From contig NZ_JARGEN010000026.1 in NCBI RefSeq assembly GCF_029211125.1, positions 99,639-163,638 of the forward strand: a stretch of DNA of 64,000 nt. The letters are read 5' to 3'. The notes below the pieces were generated by a model. The model was not told the DNA's origin. It ran no database searches and saw only the letters and a program-made list of their open reading frames with translations. This stretch comes from Curvibacter soli (GTDB lineage: Bacteria > Pseudomonadota > Gammaproteobacteria > Burkholderiales > Burkholderiaceae_C). Below are positions 14,795 through 24,443 of the stretch, piece by piece. The position numbers and the translations under genes were made by a program. Numbering within the stretch: the stretch's first letter is position 1; each line of letters begins with the position of its first letter.

Positions 14795-16702
14795 ATGCTC
14801 CGAACGCGCGCCGGACTTTTCCTCGCTCTTGCGGGCGCCTTGCTGCTGCCAGGGTGCAGCCTGCTGCCGCGGCAGGGCGCGGATGATGCCGCACAGCGCC
14901 GCGCAGTGCCCGCAGTTGTCGCCGCCCTCCCGGACGCCGACGCGTCCGGCACACCGCCCGCCGCGCAGCGGCCCGCCTTCACGCTGGAAGTGAACGCCCC
15001 CGACGCGGTGCGCGACTACCTCGCGCGCCATCTGGACCTGCAGCGCTACCGCATGCTTGGCGACCTGAGCGACGCCGAAGTCGCGCGCCTGCTGGGCGCC
15101 GCCGAGGGCAACGCGCGCGACCTGCTGGGCACGCTCGGCTACTTCGCGCCCACGCTGACGCTGGAGCTGCGCGACACCCCCGGCGGCGGCGCTCCCGCGC
15201 CGCGCGCGGTCACCATCACCGTCGAGCCCGGTCCGCGCACGCACATCGCCGAGGCGCACGTCGGCTTCGCCGGCCCCATCGCCGCCGATGGCGATGCAGC
15301 GGCCCAGCGCGCCGGCATCGAGAACGGCTGGGGCCTCAAGCCCGGCCAGCCCTTTACGCAATCGGCCTGGGACGACGCCAAGGCCGCCGGCCTGCGCGCC
15401 CTCACCGCGCGGCGCTATCCCGCGGGCCGGCTGGCGGGCAGCCAGGCGGCCATCGACGCCGATGCCGCCACCGCGCGGCTCGACGTGCAGTACGACTCGG
15501 GCCCGCTCTACCGCCTCGGCGGCGTGCAGGTGCGCGGCAGCGAGCGCTACGACCCGGTGATCGCGGAGCGCCTGGCGCGCCTGCAGCGCGGGGCCGCATA
15601 CGACCAGGCTACGCTGCTCGAAGCGCAGGCGCGGCTGGCCGCGAGCGGCTACTACGACTCAGTGTTCCTCATGCTCGACACCGAGGCTCCCGACCCGCTG
15701 GCCGCCCCCGTCATCGCGCAGGTGCGCGACGCCAAGCTCCAGAAAGCCGTGTTCGGCGTGGGCGCGAGCACCGACAGCGGCCCGCGCCTGAGCCTGGACC
15801 ACACCCACAACCAACTGCCGCTGATCGGCTGGCGCGCCGTGTCGCGCATCTCGCTGGACCGCAAGACGCGCCTGGCCAGCACCGCGTGGGACGCGCCGCC
15901 CGAGGAGAACGGCTGGCACTGGCTCACGTCGGCGCTGGTGCAGCGCGAGACCACCGGTAGCTACGACGTGAGCAGCGGGCGCCTGCGCGGCGGGCGCGGC
16001 AAGAGCGGCGACCACATCGACCGCACCTATTACCTGCAATACGACTATGCCAGCAACCAGGGCGCGGAGTCGTCGAGTCCGTCCGCCGCCGTGTCGGTCA
16101 ACTACGGCTGGACGGGCCGGTACTTCGACAGCGCGCTCGAACCCACGCGCGGCATGGGCCTGGCGCTGAGCCTGGGTCTGGGCAGCACGCTGCACGCGCC
16201 CCGCGAGCCCTATACCCGCACCTATGCGCGCTGGCTCGGCTACCAGCCGCTGGGCAGCGCCGAGGCCGCGGGCGGCGAGGCGCGGCGCAGCCGCCTGGCC
16301 CTGCGCCTGGAAGGCGGCGCGGTTGTGGCGCGCAGCGCGGCGCCGGTGCCGTCCACGGAAATGTTTCTCACCGGCGGCGACACCACGGTGCGTGGCTACG
16401 GCTACAACCAGATCGGCGCCCGGGTGGATGGCGACCGAACCTTCGCGGGCCGCTACCTCGCGGTGGGCAGCGTCGAATGGCAGCGCCCCATCGTTCGCAA
16501 CGGCGAGGCCACAGCGTTCGAGAGCACGGTTTTCGTCGACGCCGGCGCCGTCGCCAACAAGCCCCGTGACCTGCAGGCCAAGGTGGGCGTGGGCGCGGGC
16601 GTGCGCTGGCGCAGCCCCGTGGGCCCGATGCAGGCCGACCTGGCCTATGGCGTGGATGCCAGGCGACTGCGGCTGCACCTGCGCGTGGGGTTCGCTTTCT
16701 GA
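14795..16702 (+). CDS. tamA: Translocation and assembly module outer-membrane protein TamA
   Basis: A 635-aa Omp85-family protein. The N-terminal signal contains LLLPGCSLLP, close to a lipobox. Next come POTRA-type domains (about residues 60-290, with VTITVEPGPRTHIAE and LYRLGGVQVRGSERYDP). The C-terminal beta-barrel has the FLTGGDTTVRGYGYNQIG motif containing the lid-loop arginine and ends in Phe (LRVGFAF), the usual outer-membrane terminal residue. TamA works with TamB in outer-membrane protein and lipid transport. Its stop overlaps the tamB start as TGATG. The start ATG is preceded by AGGAG. Confidence 0.93.
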   Translation: MLRTRAGLFLALAGALLLPGCSLLPRQGADDAAQRRAVPAVVAALPDADASGTPPAAQRPAFTLEVNAPDAVRDYLARHLDLQRYRMLGDLSDAEVARLLGAAEGNARDLLGTLGYFAPTLTLELRDTPGGGAPAPRAVTITVEPGPRTHIAEAHVGFAGPIAADGDAAAQRAGIENGWGLKPGQPFTQSAWDDAKAAGLRALTARRYPAGRLAGSQAAIDADAATARLDVQYDSGPLYRLGGVQVRGSERYDPVIAERLARLQRGAAYDQATLLEAQARLAASGYYDSVFLMLDTEAPDPLAAPVIAQVRDAKLQKAVFGVGASTDSGPRLSLDHTHNQLPLIGWRAVSRISLDRKTRLASTAWDAPPEENGWHWLTSALVQRETTGSYDVSSGRLRGGRGKSGDHIDRTYYLQYDYASNQGAESSSPSAAVSVNYGWTGRYFDSALEPTRGMGLALSLGLGSTLHAPREPYTRTYARWLGYQPLGSAEAAGGEARRSRLALRLEGGAVVARSAAPVPSTEMFLTGGDTTVRGYGYNQIGARVDGDRTFAGRYLAVGSVEWQRPIVRNGEATAFESTVFVDAGAVANKPRDLQAKVGVGAGVRWRSPVGPMQADLAYGVDARRLRLHLRVGFAF

Positions 16703-19700
16703 TGGCCGGCACGCAGCCCCCCACTCCACGCCGCCGCGCGCTACGCCGGCTGGGCGCGGCCTGCGCGGCGCTCGCGCTGCTGCTGGCCGCCGCCGCAGCC
16801 GCGGGCTGGTGGTGGCTGGGCAGCGGCGCGTCGCTGGCCGTGGTGCTCGACCAGGTAGCGCGCCGCCTGCCCGCAGGGCAGACGCTGCAGATGCGCGAGG
16901 TCAGCGGCTCGGTGCGCGCGGGCGGGCGCATCGGCTGGCTGCGCTGGGACAGCCCCACGCTCGCGGTGGAGGCCAGCGGCATCGACGTGGCCTGGCGCCT
17001 GGCGCCGCTGCTGCGCCGCCGCGTGGAGCTGGGCAATGCCCACATCGCCGCCCTGCGCATCGCCCGCCGCGGCCCGGGCAGCACCGAGCCGGCCACGCCC
17101 ATCGAATCGTTGCTGCTGCCGGTGGCCGTGGACCTGCCGTTTCGCGTGGACGACCTGCGCTGGGAAGGGCCGTCGGCGGTCGCCGCCACCCATCTTGCGG
17201 GCCGCTACCAGTACGAGTACGCGCAAACGCGGCACCTGCTGGCGCTCGACAGCGCGGCCATCGCCGGCGGCAGCTACAGCGGCCATGCGGCACTGCAAGG
17301 CGCAGCGCCCATGGCCCTCGACGCCGCCCTGCGGGGCCGGCTGCAGCCGCCGGTTCCCGAAGGCGTGGCACCGCTGCCTGTCGACCTGCAAGCCACGCTC
17401 CAGGGCAGCCTGGCCACCGCGTCGGCCCGGCTGCAGCTGGATGCGTGGGTGCGGCCCGCCCGCGGCGGCTCCGCAGACGCCATGCGCGCCGATGCGCAGG
17501 CCGAGATCGCCCCCTGGGCACCGCAGCCGCTGGTGCAGGCGGCAGCGAATCTGGCGGGCATCGATGCCGCGCGCCTGTGGCCCGGCGCGCCGGCCACGGA
17601 GTTGTCGGGTCGCGTGGCGGCGGCCCCGAATGCAGACGGCGCGGGCTGGGACATCCGAGCCGCGTTGCGCAACAGCCAGCCGGGCCCGTGGGACCTGCAG
17701 CGCCTGCCTGTCGAAGCGCTGGCGCTGCACGCCGCCTACGACGGCAGCGCCTGGACCATTCCCGAAGCCAGTGTGCATGCGGGCGGCGGCACGCTGCAGG
17801 CCGAGGGCCGCTGGAGCCCCTTGCAGCCTTGGGGCTTGCGCGCCACGCTGCAAGGCGTGAACCCCGCCGCCCTGCATACGCGGCTGGCGGCCGCGCCCGC
17901 CAGCGGCACCGTGCAGGCCACGCAGGAAGGCCCGGCCATCGCGTTCGGCATCGCGCTGCATGCGACCCCGGCACGCAAAGCCGATGGAAAGAACACCCGC
18001 CCTCCTCCGCCCGCGGTGCCCCCGCTGCGCATCGACGAGGTGGCCGCGCAGGGCACCTGGAACACCGCCGATGCCACGCTCGACCTGCGCACGCTGCGCA
18101 TCGCCACCCAGCAAGCACGCCTGGAAGGTCGCCTGCGCGCGCGCACCCGCAGCCCCGGCGGGCAAGCCACGCTGGCGCTGACGGCGCCCGGCGGCGTGGC
18201 GCGTGTGGACGGGCAGATCGCCCCCGCAAGCGGTCAGGGCCGGTTCTCGCTGGACATCGCGGACGCGCGGCGCCTGCAGCAATGGGTGCAAGGGCTGCCC
18301 GGGCTGGCGGATGCCGGCGCGGGCCCGCAGGTGGACGGCACCGCGTCGGCGGAAGGCCGCTGGAATGGCGGCTGGCAATCCGTGGCCGCCCGGCTGCAGG
18401 GCACCGCGCCGGCAGCGGGCGGCGGCGAACTCGCATTGCAGGCCAGTGCCACAGTACCGCGCCTGCGGCTCGCGCAGAGCGGGGCGGCCCCCGTGCAGAT
18501 CAACGACATGCGCCTGCAGGTGGACGGCACCGCGGCGCGCGCCACGTTAGAACTGCAGGGCACCGCCACCCAGGGCGAGCGCAGCGTTCAGCTTTCCACC
18601 CGCATCGCGGGCGGCCTGCCCCAGCCGCGCCAGGCGCGGGCCGAGATCGCGGCGCTGCAAGCCCGGCTGCGGGACGGCAGCCGTCCAGGCCCCTGGGCAT
18701 TGCAACTCAATGCGCCCGTGGACATCGCGCTGGGCTGGGGCGGCACACCCGCCACCGGCGCACGGCGGCAGGCGACGCCGACACCCACCGTGGACCTGCA
18801 GGCCGGCGCGGGCGCGCTGTCACTCACCGGCCCCGTGCCCGGCACGGCACGCATCGCATGGGAACCGTTGCAATACACCCAGACCGGCCCTGCCGACCAC
18901 CCGCGGCACCGCCTGCGCACGCAGGGCCGCATCGACCACCTGCCCATGGCCTGGGCCGAAGCGTTGGGCACCGCACCGGGCAGCGGCAGCCTGGCCGACA
19001 TGGGCATCGAAGGCGACCTGGTGTTCGGCGGCACCTGGGACATCGACCTGGGCGACACCCTGCGCGCACAGATGCGCGTGGCGCGCGAAAGCGGCGACCT
19101 GCGTGTGCAGACGGCGGGCGCAGCGCCTGCGGACACGCGCATCGTGAGCAGCGGCCCGACCGGCGGCACGGCCAGCGTTGCCGCGCACGAGGGCATGGCC
19201 AGCGCCGGCATCCGCGAGGCGCAGATGAGCCTCGCCGCCCAAGGCGACGCGCTGGAAGCCCGGCTGGCATGGGTCAGTGATCGCATGGGCACGGTGCAGG
19301 CGCAGGCCCGCACGCGCCTGGCGCACGCGGGCGACGGCTGGCAGTGGCCCGCCGACGCACCGCTCGATGGACGCCTGCGCGCCCAACTGCCGGACGTGGG
19401 CGCCTGGTCGCTGCTGGCCCCGCCCGCATGGCGCGTGCAGGGCACGGTGGACGCCGACGTGCAGCTTTCGGGCAGCCGCGCGGCGCCGCGCTGGAACGGC
19501 AGCCTGGGCGCGGACGGCCTAGCCGTGCGCTCGGTGGTCGACGGAATCGAGTTACGCGACGGGCGCCTGCGCGCCACGCTCGGCGGCACGCGGCTCGACA
19601 TCGCCGAATTCACGCTGCACGGCGGCACCGGCGCGGCCACGCGCATCAGCGGCTTCAGCGGCAGCCGCGCCACGGCAGGCGCGCTCGCGCGCGGCGATGG

Positions 19701-20775
19701 CGGCATGCTCACCGTGCGCGGCACGGCGCAGTGGGAACCGGCAGGCACGGGCGACCAGGGCATCCGCATGGACCTGCAGGCCCACGCCGACGCGCTGCGC
19801 GTGCTGGTGCGCACCGACCGGCAACTGGCGCTGTCGGGCGACCTGAGCGCCCGCATGGACCAGGGCCGCATCAGTGTGCGCGGCAAGCTGCGCACCGACC
19901 GCGCCGTCTTCATCCTGCCCGACGAGACGGCGCCCAGCCTGGGCAGCGACGTGGTGGTGCGCTCTGCCGCGCGCACGCGCGCCGAGCAGGCCCAGCGCGA
20001 GAAGAAGGACGGGCGGGCCGCCAGCAGCAGCCAGCCCGCCGCGCAGGCCCGCACCGCCCAGCCGCCCGACATCGACGTGGACTTCAACCTGGGCAACGAT
20101 TTCGCGGTGCAGGGCCGCGGCCTCACGGCGCGCCTGGCGGGCGAAGTCAACATCCGCAGCACGGAAGGCCTGGCCGTGCCGCCGCGGCTGACCGGCGAGG
20201 TGCGCGTGGCCCAGGGCCAGTACCGCGCCTACGGGCAGCAACTCGACGTGGAAACGGGCCTGGTGCGCTTCAGCGGCGCCTACGACAACCCGGCGCTCGA
20301 CATCCTGGCCATCCGCCCCAACATCACCCAGCGCGTCGGCGTGCAGGTGACCGGCACCGCGCTGGCGCCGCGCGTGCGGCTGTATGCCGACCCCGACCTG
20401 CCCGACTCGGAAAAACTCTCATGGGTGGTGCTGGGCCGCAGCACGGCCAATGGCGGCGCCGAGGCCGCCGTGCTGCAGCAGGCCGCACTAGCGCTGCTGA
20501 GCGGCAACGGCAGCCGCGGCGGCAACTTCGCCAGCCTGCTGGGGCTAGACGACATCGGCTTCAAGGACCCGGAATCCGGCGAGGACGCCAGCGCCGCCGC
20601 CCTCACCTTCGGCAAGCGCCTGTCGCGCGACCTGTACGTGACCTACGAGCGCGGCCTGGCCGGTGCGCTGGGCACGCTCTACATCTTCTACGACCTCTCG
20701 CGCCGCCTCACGCTGCGCGGCCAGGCCGGCGTGAAGAGCGCGGTGGACCTGATCTACACCTTCACCTACAACTGA
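16702..20775 (+). CDS. tamB: Translocation and assembly module inner-membrane-anchored protein TamB
   Basis: A 1357-aa AsmA-like/TamB protein: a single N-terminal membrane anchor (LGAACAALALLLAAAAAAG), a very long beta-rich periplasmic region with the groove-forming repeats, and the C-terminal DUF490 signature (GEVRVAQGQYRAYGQQLDVE, FSGAYDNPALDILAIRPN, SEKLSWVVLGRS, LSRDLYVTYERGL), ending YTFTYN. TamB bridges inner and outer membranes to move phospholipids and support beta-barrel insertion with TamA. Start-stop overlap with tamA indicates translational coupling. Confidence 0.94.
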   Translation: MAGTQPPTPRRRALRRLGAACAALALLLAAAAAAGWWWLGSGASLAVVLDQVARRLPAGQTLQMREVSGSVRAGGRIGWLRWDSPTLAVEASGIDVAWRLAPLLRRRVELGNAHIAALRIARRGPGSTEPATPIESLLLPVAVDLPFRVDDLRWEGPSAVAATHLAGRYQYEYAQTRHLLALDSAAIAGGSYSGHAALQGAAPMALDAALRGRLQPPVPEGVAPLPVDLQATLQGSLATASARLQLDAWVRPARGGSADAMRADAQAEIAPWAPQPLVQAAANLAGIDAARLWPGAPATELSGRVAAAPNADGAGWDIRAALRNSQPGPWDLQRLPVEALALHAAYDGSAWTIPEASVHAGGGTLQAEGRWSPLQPWGLRATLQGVNPAALHTRLAAAPASGTVQATQEGPAIAFGIALHATPARKADGKNTRPPPPAVPPLRIDEVAAQGTWNTADATLDLRTLRIATQQARLEGRLRARTRSPGGQATLALTAPGGVARVDGQIAPASGQGRFSLDIADARRLQQWVQGLPGLADAGAGPQVDGTASAEGRWNGGWQSVAARLQGTAPAAGGGELALQASATVPRLRLAQSGAAPVQINDMRLQVDGTAARATLELQGTATQGERSVQLSTRIAGGLPQPRQARAEIAALQARLRDGSRPGPWALQLNAPVDIALGWGGTPATGARRQATPTPTVDLQAGAGALSLTGPVPGTARIAWEPLQYTQTGPADHPRHRLRTQGRIDHLPMAWAEALGTAPGSGSLADMGIEGDLVFGGTWDIDLGDTLRAQMRVARESGDLRVQTAGAAPADTRIVSSGPTGGTASVAAHEGMASAGIREAQMSLAAQGDALEARLAWVSDRMGTVQAQARTRLAHAGDGWQWPADAPLDGRLRAQLPDVGAWSLLAPPAWRVQGTVDADVQLSGSRAAPRWNGSLGADGLAVRSVVDGIELRDGRLRATLGGTRLDIAEFTLHGGTGAATRISGFSGSRATAGALARGDGGMLTVRGTAQWEPAGTGDQGIRMDLQAHADALRVLVRTDRQLALSGDLSARMDQGRISVRGKLRTDRAVFILPDETAPSLGSDVVVRSAARTRAEQAQREKKDGRAASSSQPAAQARTAQPPDIDVDFNLGNDFAVQGRGLTARLAGEVNIRSTEGLAVPPRLTGEVRVAQGQYRAYGQQLDVETGLVRFSGAYDNPALDILAIRPNITQRVGVQVTGTALAPRVRLYADPDLPDSEKLSWVVLGRSTANGGAEAAVLQQAALALLSGNGSRGGNFASLLGLDDIGFKDPESGEDASAAALTFGKRLSRDLYVTYERGLAGALGTLYIFYDLSRRLTLRGQAGVKSAVDLIYTFTYN

Positions 20776-20800
20776 GAGGGGCAGGCAGCGCATCGCCGCC

Positions 20801-20865
20801 ATTTGCTATTGAAAAGTGAGCTGCCACCGCAGGTAGAATAAGCGCTGGGGCCCATTTTCATTCGA
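20801..20865 (+). repeat. Comamonadaceae-type dispersed repeat after tamB
   Basis: ATTTGCTATTGAAAAGTGAG ... AGAATAAGCGCTGGGGCCCA, collinear with the copy at 13531. It begins 25 bp after the tamB stop and may fold through the GAGCTG/AGCGCT half-repeats. It lies between tamB and tRNA-Arg. Confidence 0.7.
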
Positions 20866-20910
20866 ATTTCCGGCCACCGGTGCCGCGCCCTACAATCCCC
20901 AGCGCACGCC

Positions 20911-20985
20911 CTCCTCGTAGTTCAATGGATAGAACGAGTGCCTCCTAAGCGCTAGATACAGGTTCGATTCCTGTCGAGGGGACCA
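20911..20985 (+). tRNA. tRNA-Arg (anticodon CCT)
   Basis: The cloverleaf is complete. Acceptor CTCCTCG pairs with CGAGGGG (one G-U), followed by A and an encoded CCA. The D arm is GTTC/GAAC, the anticodon stem AGTGC/GCGCT with loop CTCCTAA (CCT at 20944-20946), and the T arm ACAGG-TTCGATT-CCTGT. The 75-nt length includes CCA. It decodes AGG. No integrase is adjacent. Confidence 0.95.
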
Positions 20986-21151
20986 TCTGGCGGCAATGCG
21001 CTCCGGCATCTCCGGCACGTCGTGCCGTGGAGGACAAGGCATCCCCGACGCGCTCCCATGCCCAGCGAAGAGGCAAAGTGGACACCGTCCTACAGCAAGA
21101 CCCAGGCGCTTCGGCTATGTTGAATCCACCAATCCCCAGGAGATAGACAAC

Positions 21152-21577
21152 ATGCGCCGCTACAAGATTGCACCCGCACTCGGGACACTCATGCTCGCAA
21201 TCAGCATGGTTGCATCCGCCCAGCCCGGGCCAGCACGCCACGAAGGCCCCATGGGGCATGGGAGGCCGCAAGACCGTCCGCACGCTCAGCCGCCGCGCGG
21301 CGCTTTCCCGCAGCCGAACCGCAGCATGGAGCATGGCGACCGTCCCGGCCCAGGCCCCGGTGCCATGGCCCAGCGCGGCACCGGCCCCGATTTCCGCTAC
21401 CACAGGGGCGACCAGTTCCCCCGTGAATACCGAGGGCGGCAATATGTGGTCGACGACTGGCGCACCCACCACCTCAGCCAGCCGCCGCGCGGCTACCACT
21501 GGGTACAGTACGGCGGCGACTACCTGCTCATCGCCATCACCACGGGGGTCATCGCCTCCATCCTCCTGAACCAATAA
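21152..21577 (+). CDS. RcnB family periplasmic protein
   Basis: A 141-aa protein with a signal peptide (MRRYKIAPALGTLMLAISMVASAQ), a Pro/His/Gly-rich linker, and the RcnB signature YRGRQYVVDDWRTHHLSQPP-RGYHWVQYGGDYLLIAI. RcnB proteins sit in the periplasm; the E. coli founder modulates nickel/cobalt export, but most relatives are uncharacterised. The start ATG is preceded by AGGAG at 9 nt; frames further upstream run into the tRNA-Arg region and are not credible. The gene appears monocistronic. Confidence 0.85.
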   Translation: MRRYKIAPALGTLMLAISMVASAQPGPARHEGPMGHGRPQDRPHAQPPRGAFPQPNRSMEHGDRPGPGPGAMAQRGTGPDFRYHRGDQFPREYRGRQYVVDDWRTHHLSQPPRGYHWVQYGGDYLLIAITTGVIASILLNQ

Positions 21578-21676
21578 GCCGCAAGCAAGCGGGCGGCAAT
21601 ATTTGTTTCGGAACTGCGCACAGAGCGGGACTGTCGCTGCCTACGATGCGAATGGCTCGAACATGGCCATCCAGCA

Positions 21677-22030
21677 TCACGACTTCTTGGGCCGCTCCAG
21701 GCTTTCGAGCGCCTGCAGGTCGATCTGGCCCGCGATACCACGCAGATCCTGTATGCCGACACCGTTGCCTTCCACGCTGACGACCACGCCATTCTTCAGC
21801 GTGGCCTTGAATTCCGAGTAGCTTGCGTCCTTGCGGTATCTGTGGTGCAGCACCCTGCCGTTTTCGCTCCAGGTCTTCTCGACGCTGTCGGCGGTTTCGC
21901 GCTCGCCCTGCACCACGCCGCCGGCGGCCAGCGCCAGCCGGCCCATGGCACCCATGTCGGCGATCTCCACGTTCACCGTCTTGTCACCCACGCCATATTC
22001 AGCCTTGGCCTGGCTGCTACCGATGCCCAT
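21677..22030 (-). CDS. C-terminal part of a YIP1-type protein, in a shifted frame
   Basis: A 117-aa frame beginning MGIGSSQAKAEYGVGD and continuing VNVEIADMGAMGRLALAAGG. On its own it lacks signal or membrane segments. Its start overlaps the end of the upstream YIP1 frame by 14 bp in another phase, and the joint reads ...FARTAIEAQQGAA then MGIGSSQAKAEYG, which looks like one continuous domain. I infer that the two frames were one gene. It may still be translated by coupling from the internal ATG. Function unknown. Confidence 0.6.
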   Translation of the reverse strand: MGIGSSQAKAEYGVGDKTVNVEIADMGAMGRLALAAGGVVQGERETADSVEKTWSENGRVLHHRYRKDASYSEFKATLKNGVVVSVEGNGVGIQDLRGIAGQIDLQALESLERPKKS

Positions 22031-22934
22031 GGCCGCTGGCCGCGCCTTGCTGCGCCTCGATCGCCGTGCGCGCGAAGCCGCTCAATTGCGCGGGCAGCGC
22101 GGCTTTCAGGATGTCGGCGGGAATGGGAGCACCGTCGCCGCCCCCCATCGCGCCCATGGCGGCGGCTGCGACACTGCCGGCTACCGCCGTCGCGGCACCC
22201 ACATCACCACCCGGCTGCTGCGCCCGCTCCATGGCCTGGGCCGCCGCCGCCATCTTCTTGCCCGCAGCTTCAAGCGCCGCGGCGTCGATCTTCACCTGGC
22301 CCGAGGGCGTATGCATGGTAATGGAAGCCGGCGATGAATCCACCGCGCCGTAGCCGAGCGCCATCGAGCGCGACGTGAACACCGAGGCGACAGCGCCGAT
22401 CACGATGCCCACCACCACCGCAGCCACGATGACCACTGCCGTGTAGGCAACCGACTTCTCCTGCGGGCTTTTCATGAGCACGGGCAGGCCGGTGTAGACG
22501 AGGTAGATCGAGTACAGCGCCGCCAGCAGGCCCAGGATGGACAGCGCGGGAACCAGGCTGAACACGCCGCCCACCAGCGCCGCGGTGCTGCCGTAGACCG
22601 CCACCTTGAGCGCCTGGAGGCTGTTCTTGGTGCCGCCGAACGTGGGCGCCAGCGCGTCGATGATGAGCGCCAGCACGTAGATGCCGGCCAGCGACAGTAC
22701 GTACGAGACGACCATGTTGGCCAGCCCGGCCGCGATGGGCACGCGGATCGACACGCCGAAGCCACCGAAGCCGATCAGCGACATGCCGATGAAGCCGCAG
22801 ACCGCAGGGATGGCAGCCAGGATGGCTAGGTAGCCGCTGTACAGCCCCGCTGCGGTGGCCGACTCGGCGTCGATGATGGGCCAGGTGTCCTTGGGCTTGA
22901 GCAGGATGCTCTTGGCACGCTCAACGATGTTCAT
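22017..22934 (-). CDS. YIP1 family membrane protein (frame ends early)
   Basis: A 305-aa protein: an N-terminal cytosolic motif MNIVERAKSILLKPKDTWPI, then about five transmembrane segments forming a Yip1 domain (residues ~25-200), then a Gly/Ala-rich tail. The Yip1 domain occurs in many bacteria with no assigned function. The end, QQGAASGHGHR then stop, is probably a frameshift product, because the next frame continues the expected C-terminal domain. Start chosen at the ATG with GAAAGGAAA upstream; longer frames are not plausible. Confidence 0.8.
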   Translation of the reverse strand: MNIVERAKSILLKPKDTWPIIDAESATAAGLYSGYLAILAAIPAVCGFIGMSLIGFGGFGVSIRVPIAAGLANMVVSYVLSLAGIYVLALIIDALAPTFGGTKNSLQALKVAVYGSTAALVGGVFSLVPALSILGLLAALYSIYLVYTGLPVLMKSPQEKSVAYTAVVIVAAVVVGIVIGAVASVFTSRSMALGYGAVDSSPASITMHTPSGQVKIDAAALEAAGKKMAAAAQAMERAQQPGGDVGAATAVAGSVAAAAMGAMGGGDGAPIPADILKAALPAQLSGFARTAIEAQQGAASGHGHR

Positions 22935-23168
22935 GGGTTTCCTTTCAAAAGAAAAACACGCCTGCTCCGCAAGGTGCTCTTGCGCCAGATGCACGCGGCC
23001 CGCGCACCATACTGCAAACCCGTGGATTTGACGACCCTTAGCCATGTGGGACAACCCGCCCGGGCGTGCATTTTTGCGCGCTTGGCGAGCCGTGCACGAA
23101 CCCGTCATCGTGTGGTCATGCTGCGACGCAAAAAATGGCACATCGCCCTCATATCTTCCCCGCACGGC

Positions 23169-24443
23169 ATGTCACAAATAGACCTTCTCTACAACTCGCT
23201 TGCCGCCGGCGCTGCGGACCAGCAGGCCGGCCATGCGCACCTGCTGACGCGGGCCGAGCAACTGTGCGTGGCACAGGAGTCGATCACTCCTGAACATTCC
23301 AACGAACAGGTGCACACGCTTTTCGCCCGCAACGAGGCGCTGGAAACAGTGGCGGTCAACGAATCGGGCGTGCCGATCGGCCTGATCAACCGCCACCAGT
23401 TCATGGAACAGTACGCGCGGCCCTTCGGGCGCGACGTGTTCGGGCGCAAGAGCTGCATCGCGTTCATGGACAAGTCCCCGGTGGTGGTGGACGCTGCCAC
23501 GCCGATCGAGACGCTGGTGAAAGTTGCCGTGGAGGCGGGTGCACGGGTGCTGCGCGACGGCTTCATCGCCACGTCCAATGGCCGTTACGTCGGCATGGGC
23601 ACGGGCTACGCACTGATGAAGGCGATGTCGGACATCGAGACCGAAAAAACGCGCCAGTTGCTGGCGAGCATCGCCTACGCCAGCCTGATCCAGCGCTCGC
23701 ACCTCGCAGAGTCGGACCGCGACCTGCGCGGCGCGCTGCCCGATCACGGCTTGGTATGGGAGCCGCGCGACGTGGTGGGTGGCGATGCCTACTTCTTCCG
23801 CGAGACGCCGCAAGGCCTGCTGGGCTGCCTGTTCGACTGCACGGGGCATGGCGTGCCGGGAGCCTTCATGACGCTGATCGTGCTGTCGTTCCTGGAACAG
23901 TTCACCGCCGCCCACACGCAGGCGCAGCCCGGCGAAGTGTTGACGCAGATGAACATCTATCTCAAGCGGGTGCTGCAGCAGCGGGCCGATGGCGCCACGG
24001 CGGACCACAAGGACGCCAACGACGGGCTCGACGCGGCCATCTTCCTGCTCTCGCCCGACCGTGGCAGCATGCGTTTTGCCAGCGCCAAGCTGTCGCTCTT
24101 CATCGCCCGGCCCGGCGATGACGCGATCCAGGTGGCCGAGGGCGACAAGGCCGGCATAGGCTACAGTGATACCGCCGATGACCAAGTCTGGGCCACCCAT
24201 GCATTGCAGCTCGCGCCGGGCAGCATGGTCATGGTCTGCACCGATGGCGTGATCGACCAGATCGGCGGTGCCAAGCAGATCGCGCACGGCAAGCGCCGCC
24301 TAGTGCAGTTCATGGCAGAGCACCGGGCACACGGCGCTGCAGCGCTATGTCAGGCGTTCACCAGCGCGTTCTCCGAATGGCAGGGCGAGCAGCGCCGCCG
24401 CGACGACGTATCCCTGCTGGCATTCACCGCACAGCCCCTATGA
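23169..24443 (+). CDS. siaA: SpoIIE/PP2C-type serine phosphatase, SiaA-like
   Basis: A 424-aa cytosolic protein. An N-terminal region (~1-165) resembles a CBS-like sensor (VNESGVPIGLINRHQFMEQY, GRKSCIAFMDKSPVVVD); the PP2C/SpoIIE phosphatase domain follows, with WEPRDVVGGDAYFF, LFDCTGHGVPGAFMTLI and MVCTDGVIDQIGG carrying the metal-binding aspartates. In Pseudomonas, SiaA dephosphorylates SiaC. The next two genes encode SiaB- and SiaC-like proteins, supporting the name; unlike P. aeruginosa SiaA, this one has no membrane segments. The stop overlaps the next start as ATGA. Confidence 0.82.
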   Translation: MSQIDLLYNSLAAGAADQQAGHAHLLTRAEQLCVAQESITPEHSNEQVHTLFARNEALETVAVNESGVPIGLINRHQFMEQYARPFGRDVFGRKSCIAFMDKSPVVVDAATPIETLVKVAVEAGARVLRDGFIATSNGRYVGMGTGYALMKAMSDIETEKTRQLLASIAYASLIQRSHLAESDRDLRGALPDHGLVWEPRDVVGGDAYFFRETPQGLLGCLFDCTGHGVPGAFMTLIVLSFLEQFTAAHTQAQPGEVLTQMNIYLKRVLQQRADGATADHKDANDGLDAAIFLLSPDRGSMRFASAKLSLFIARPGDDAIQVAEGDKAGIGYSDTADDQVWATHALQLAPGSMVMVCTDGVIDQIGGAKQIAHGKRRLVQFMAEHRAHGAAALCQAFTSAFSEWQGEQRRRDDVSLLAFTAQPL

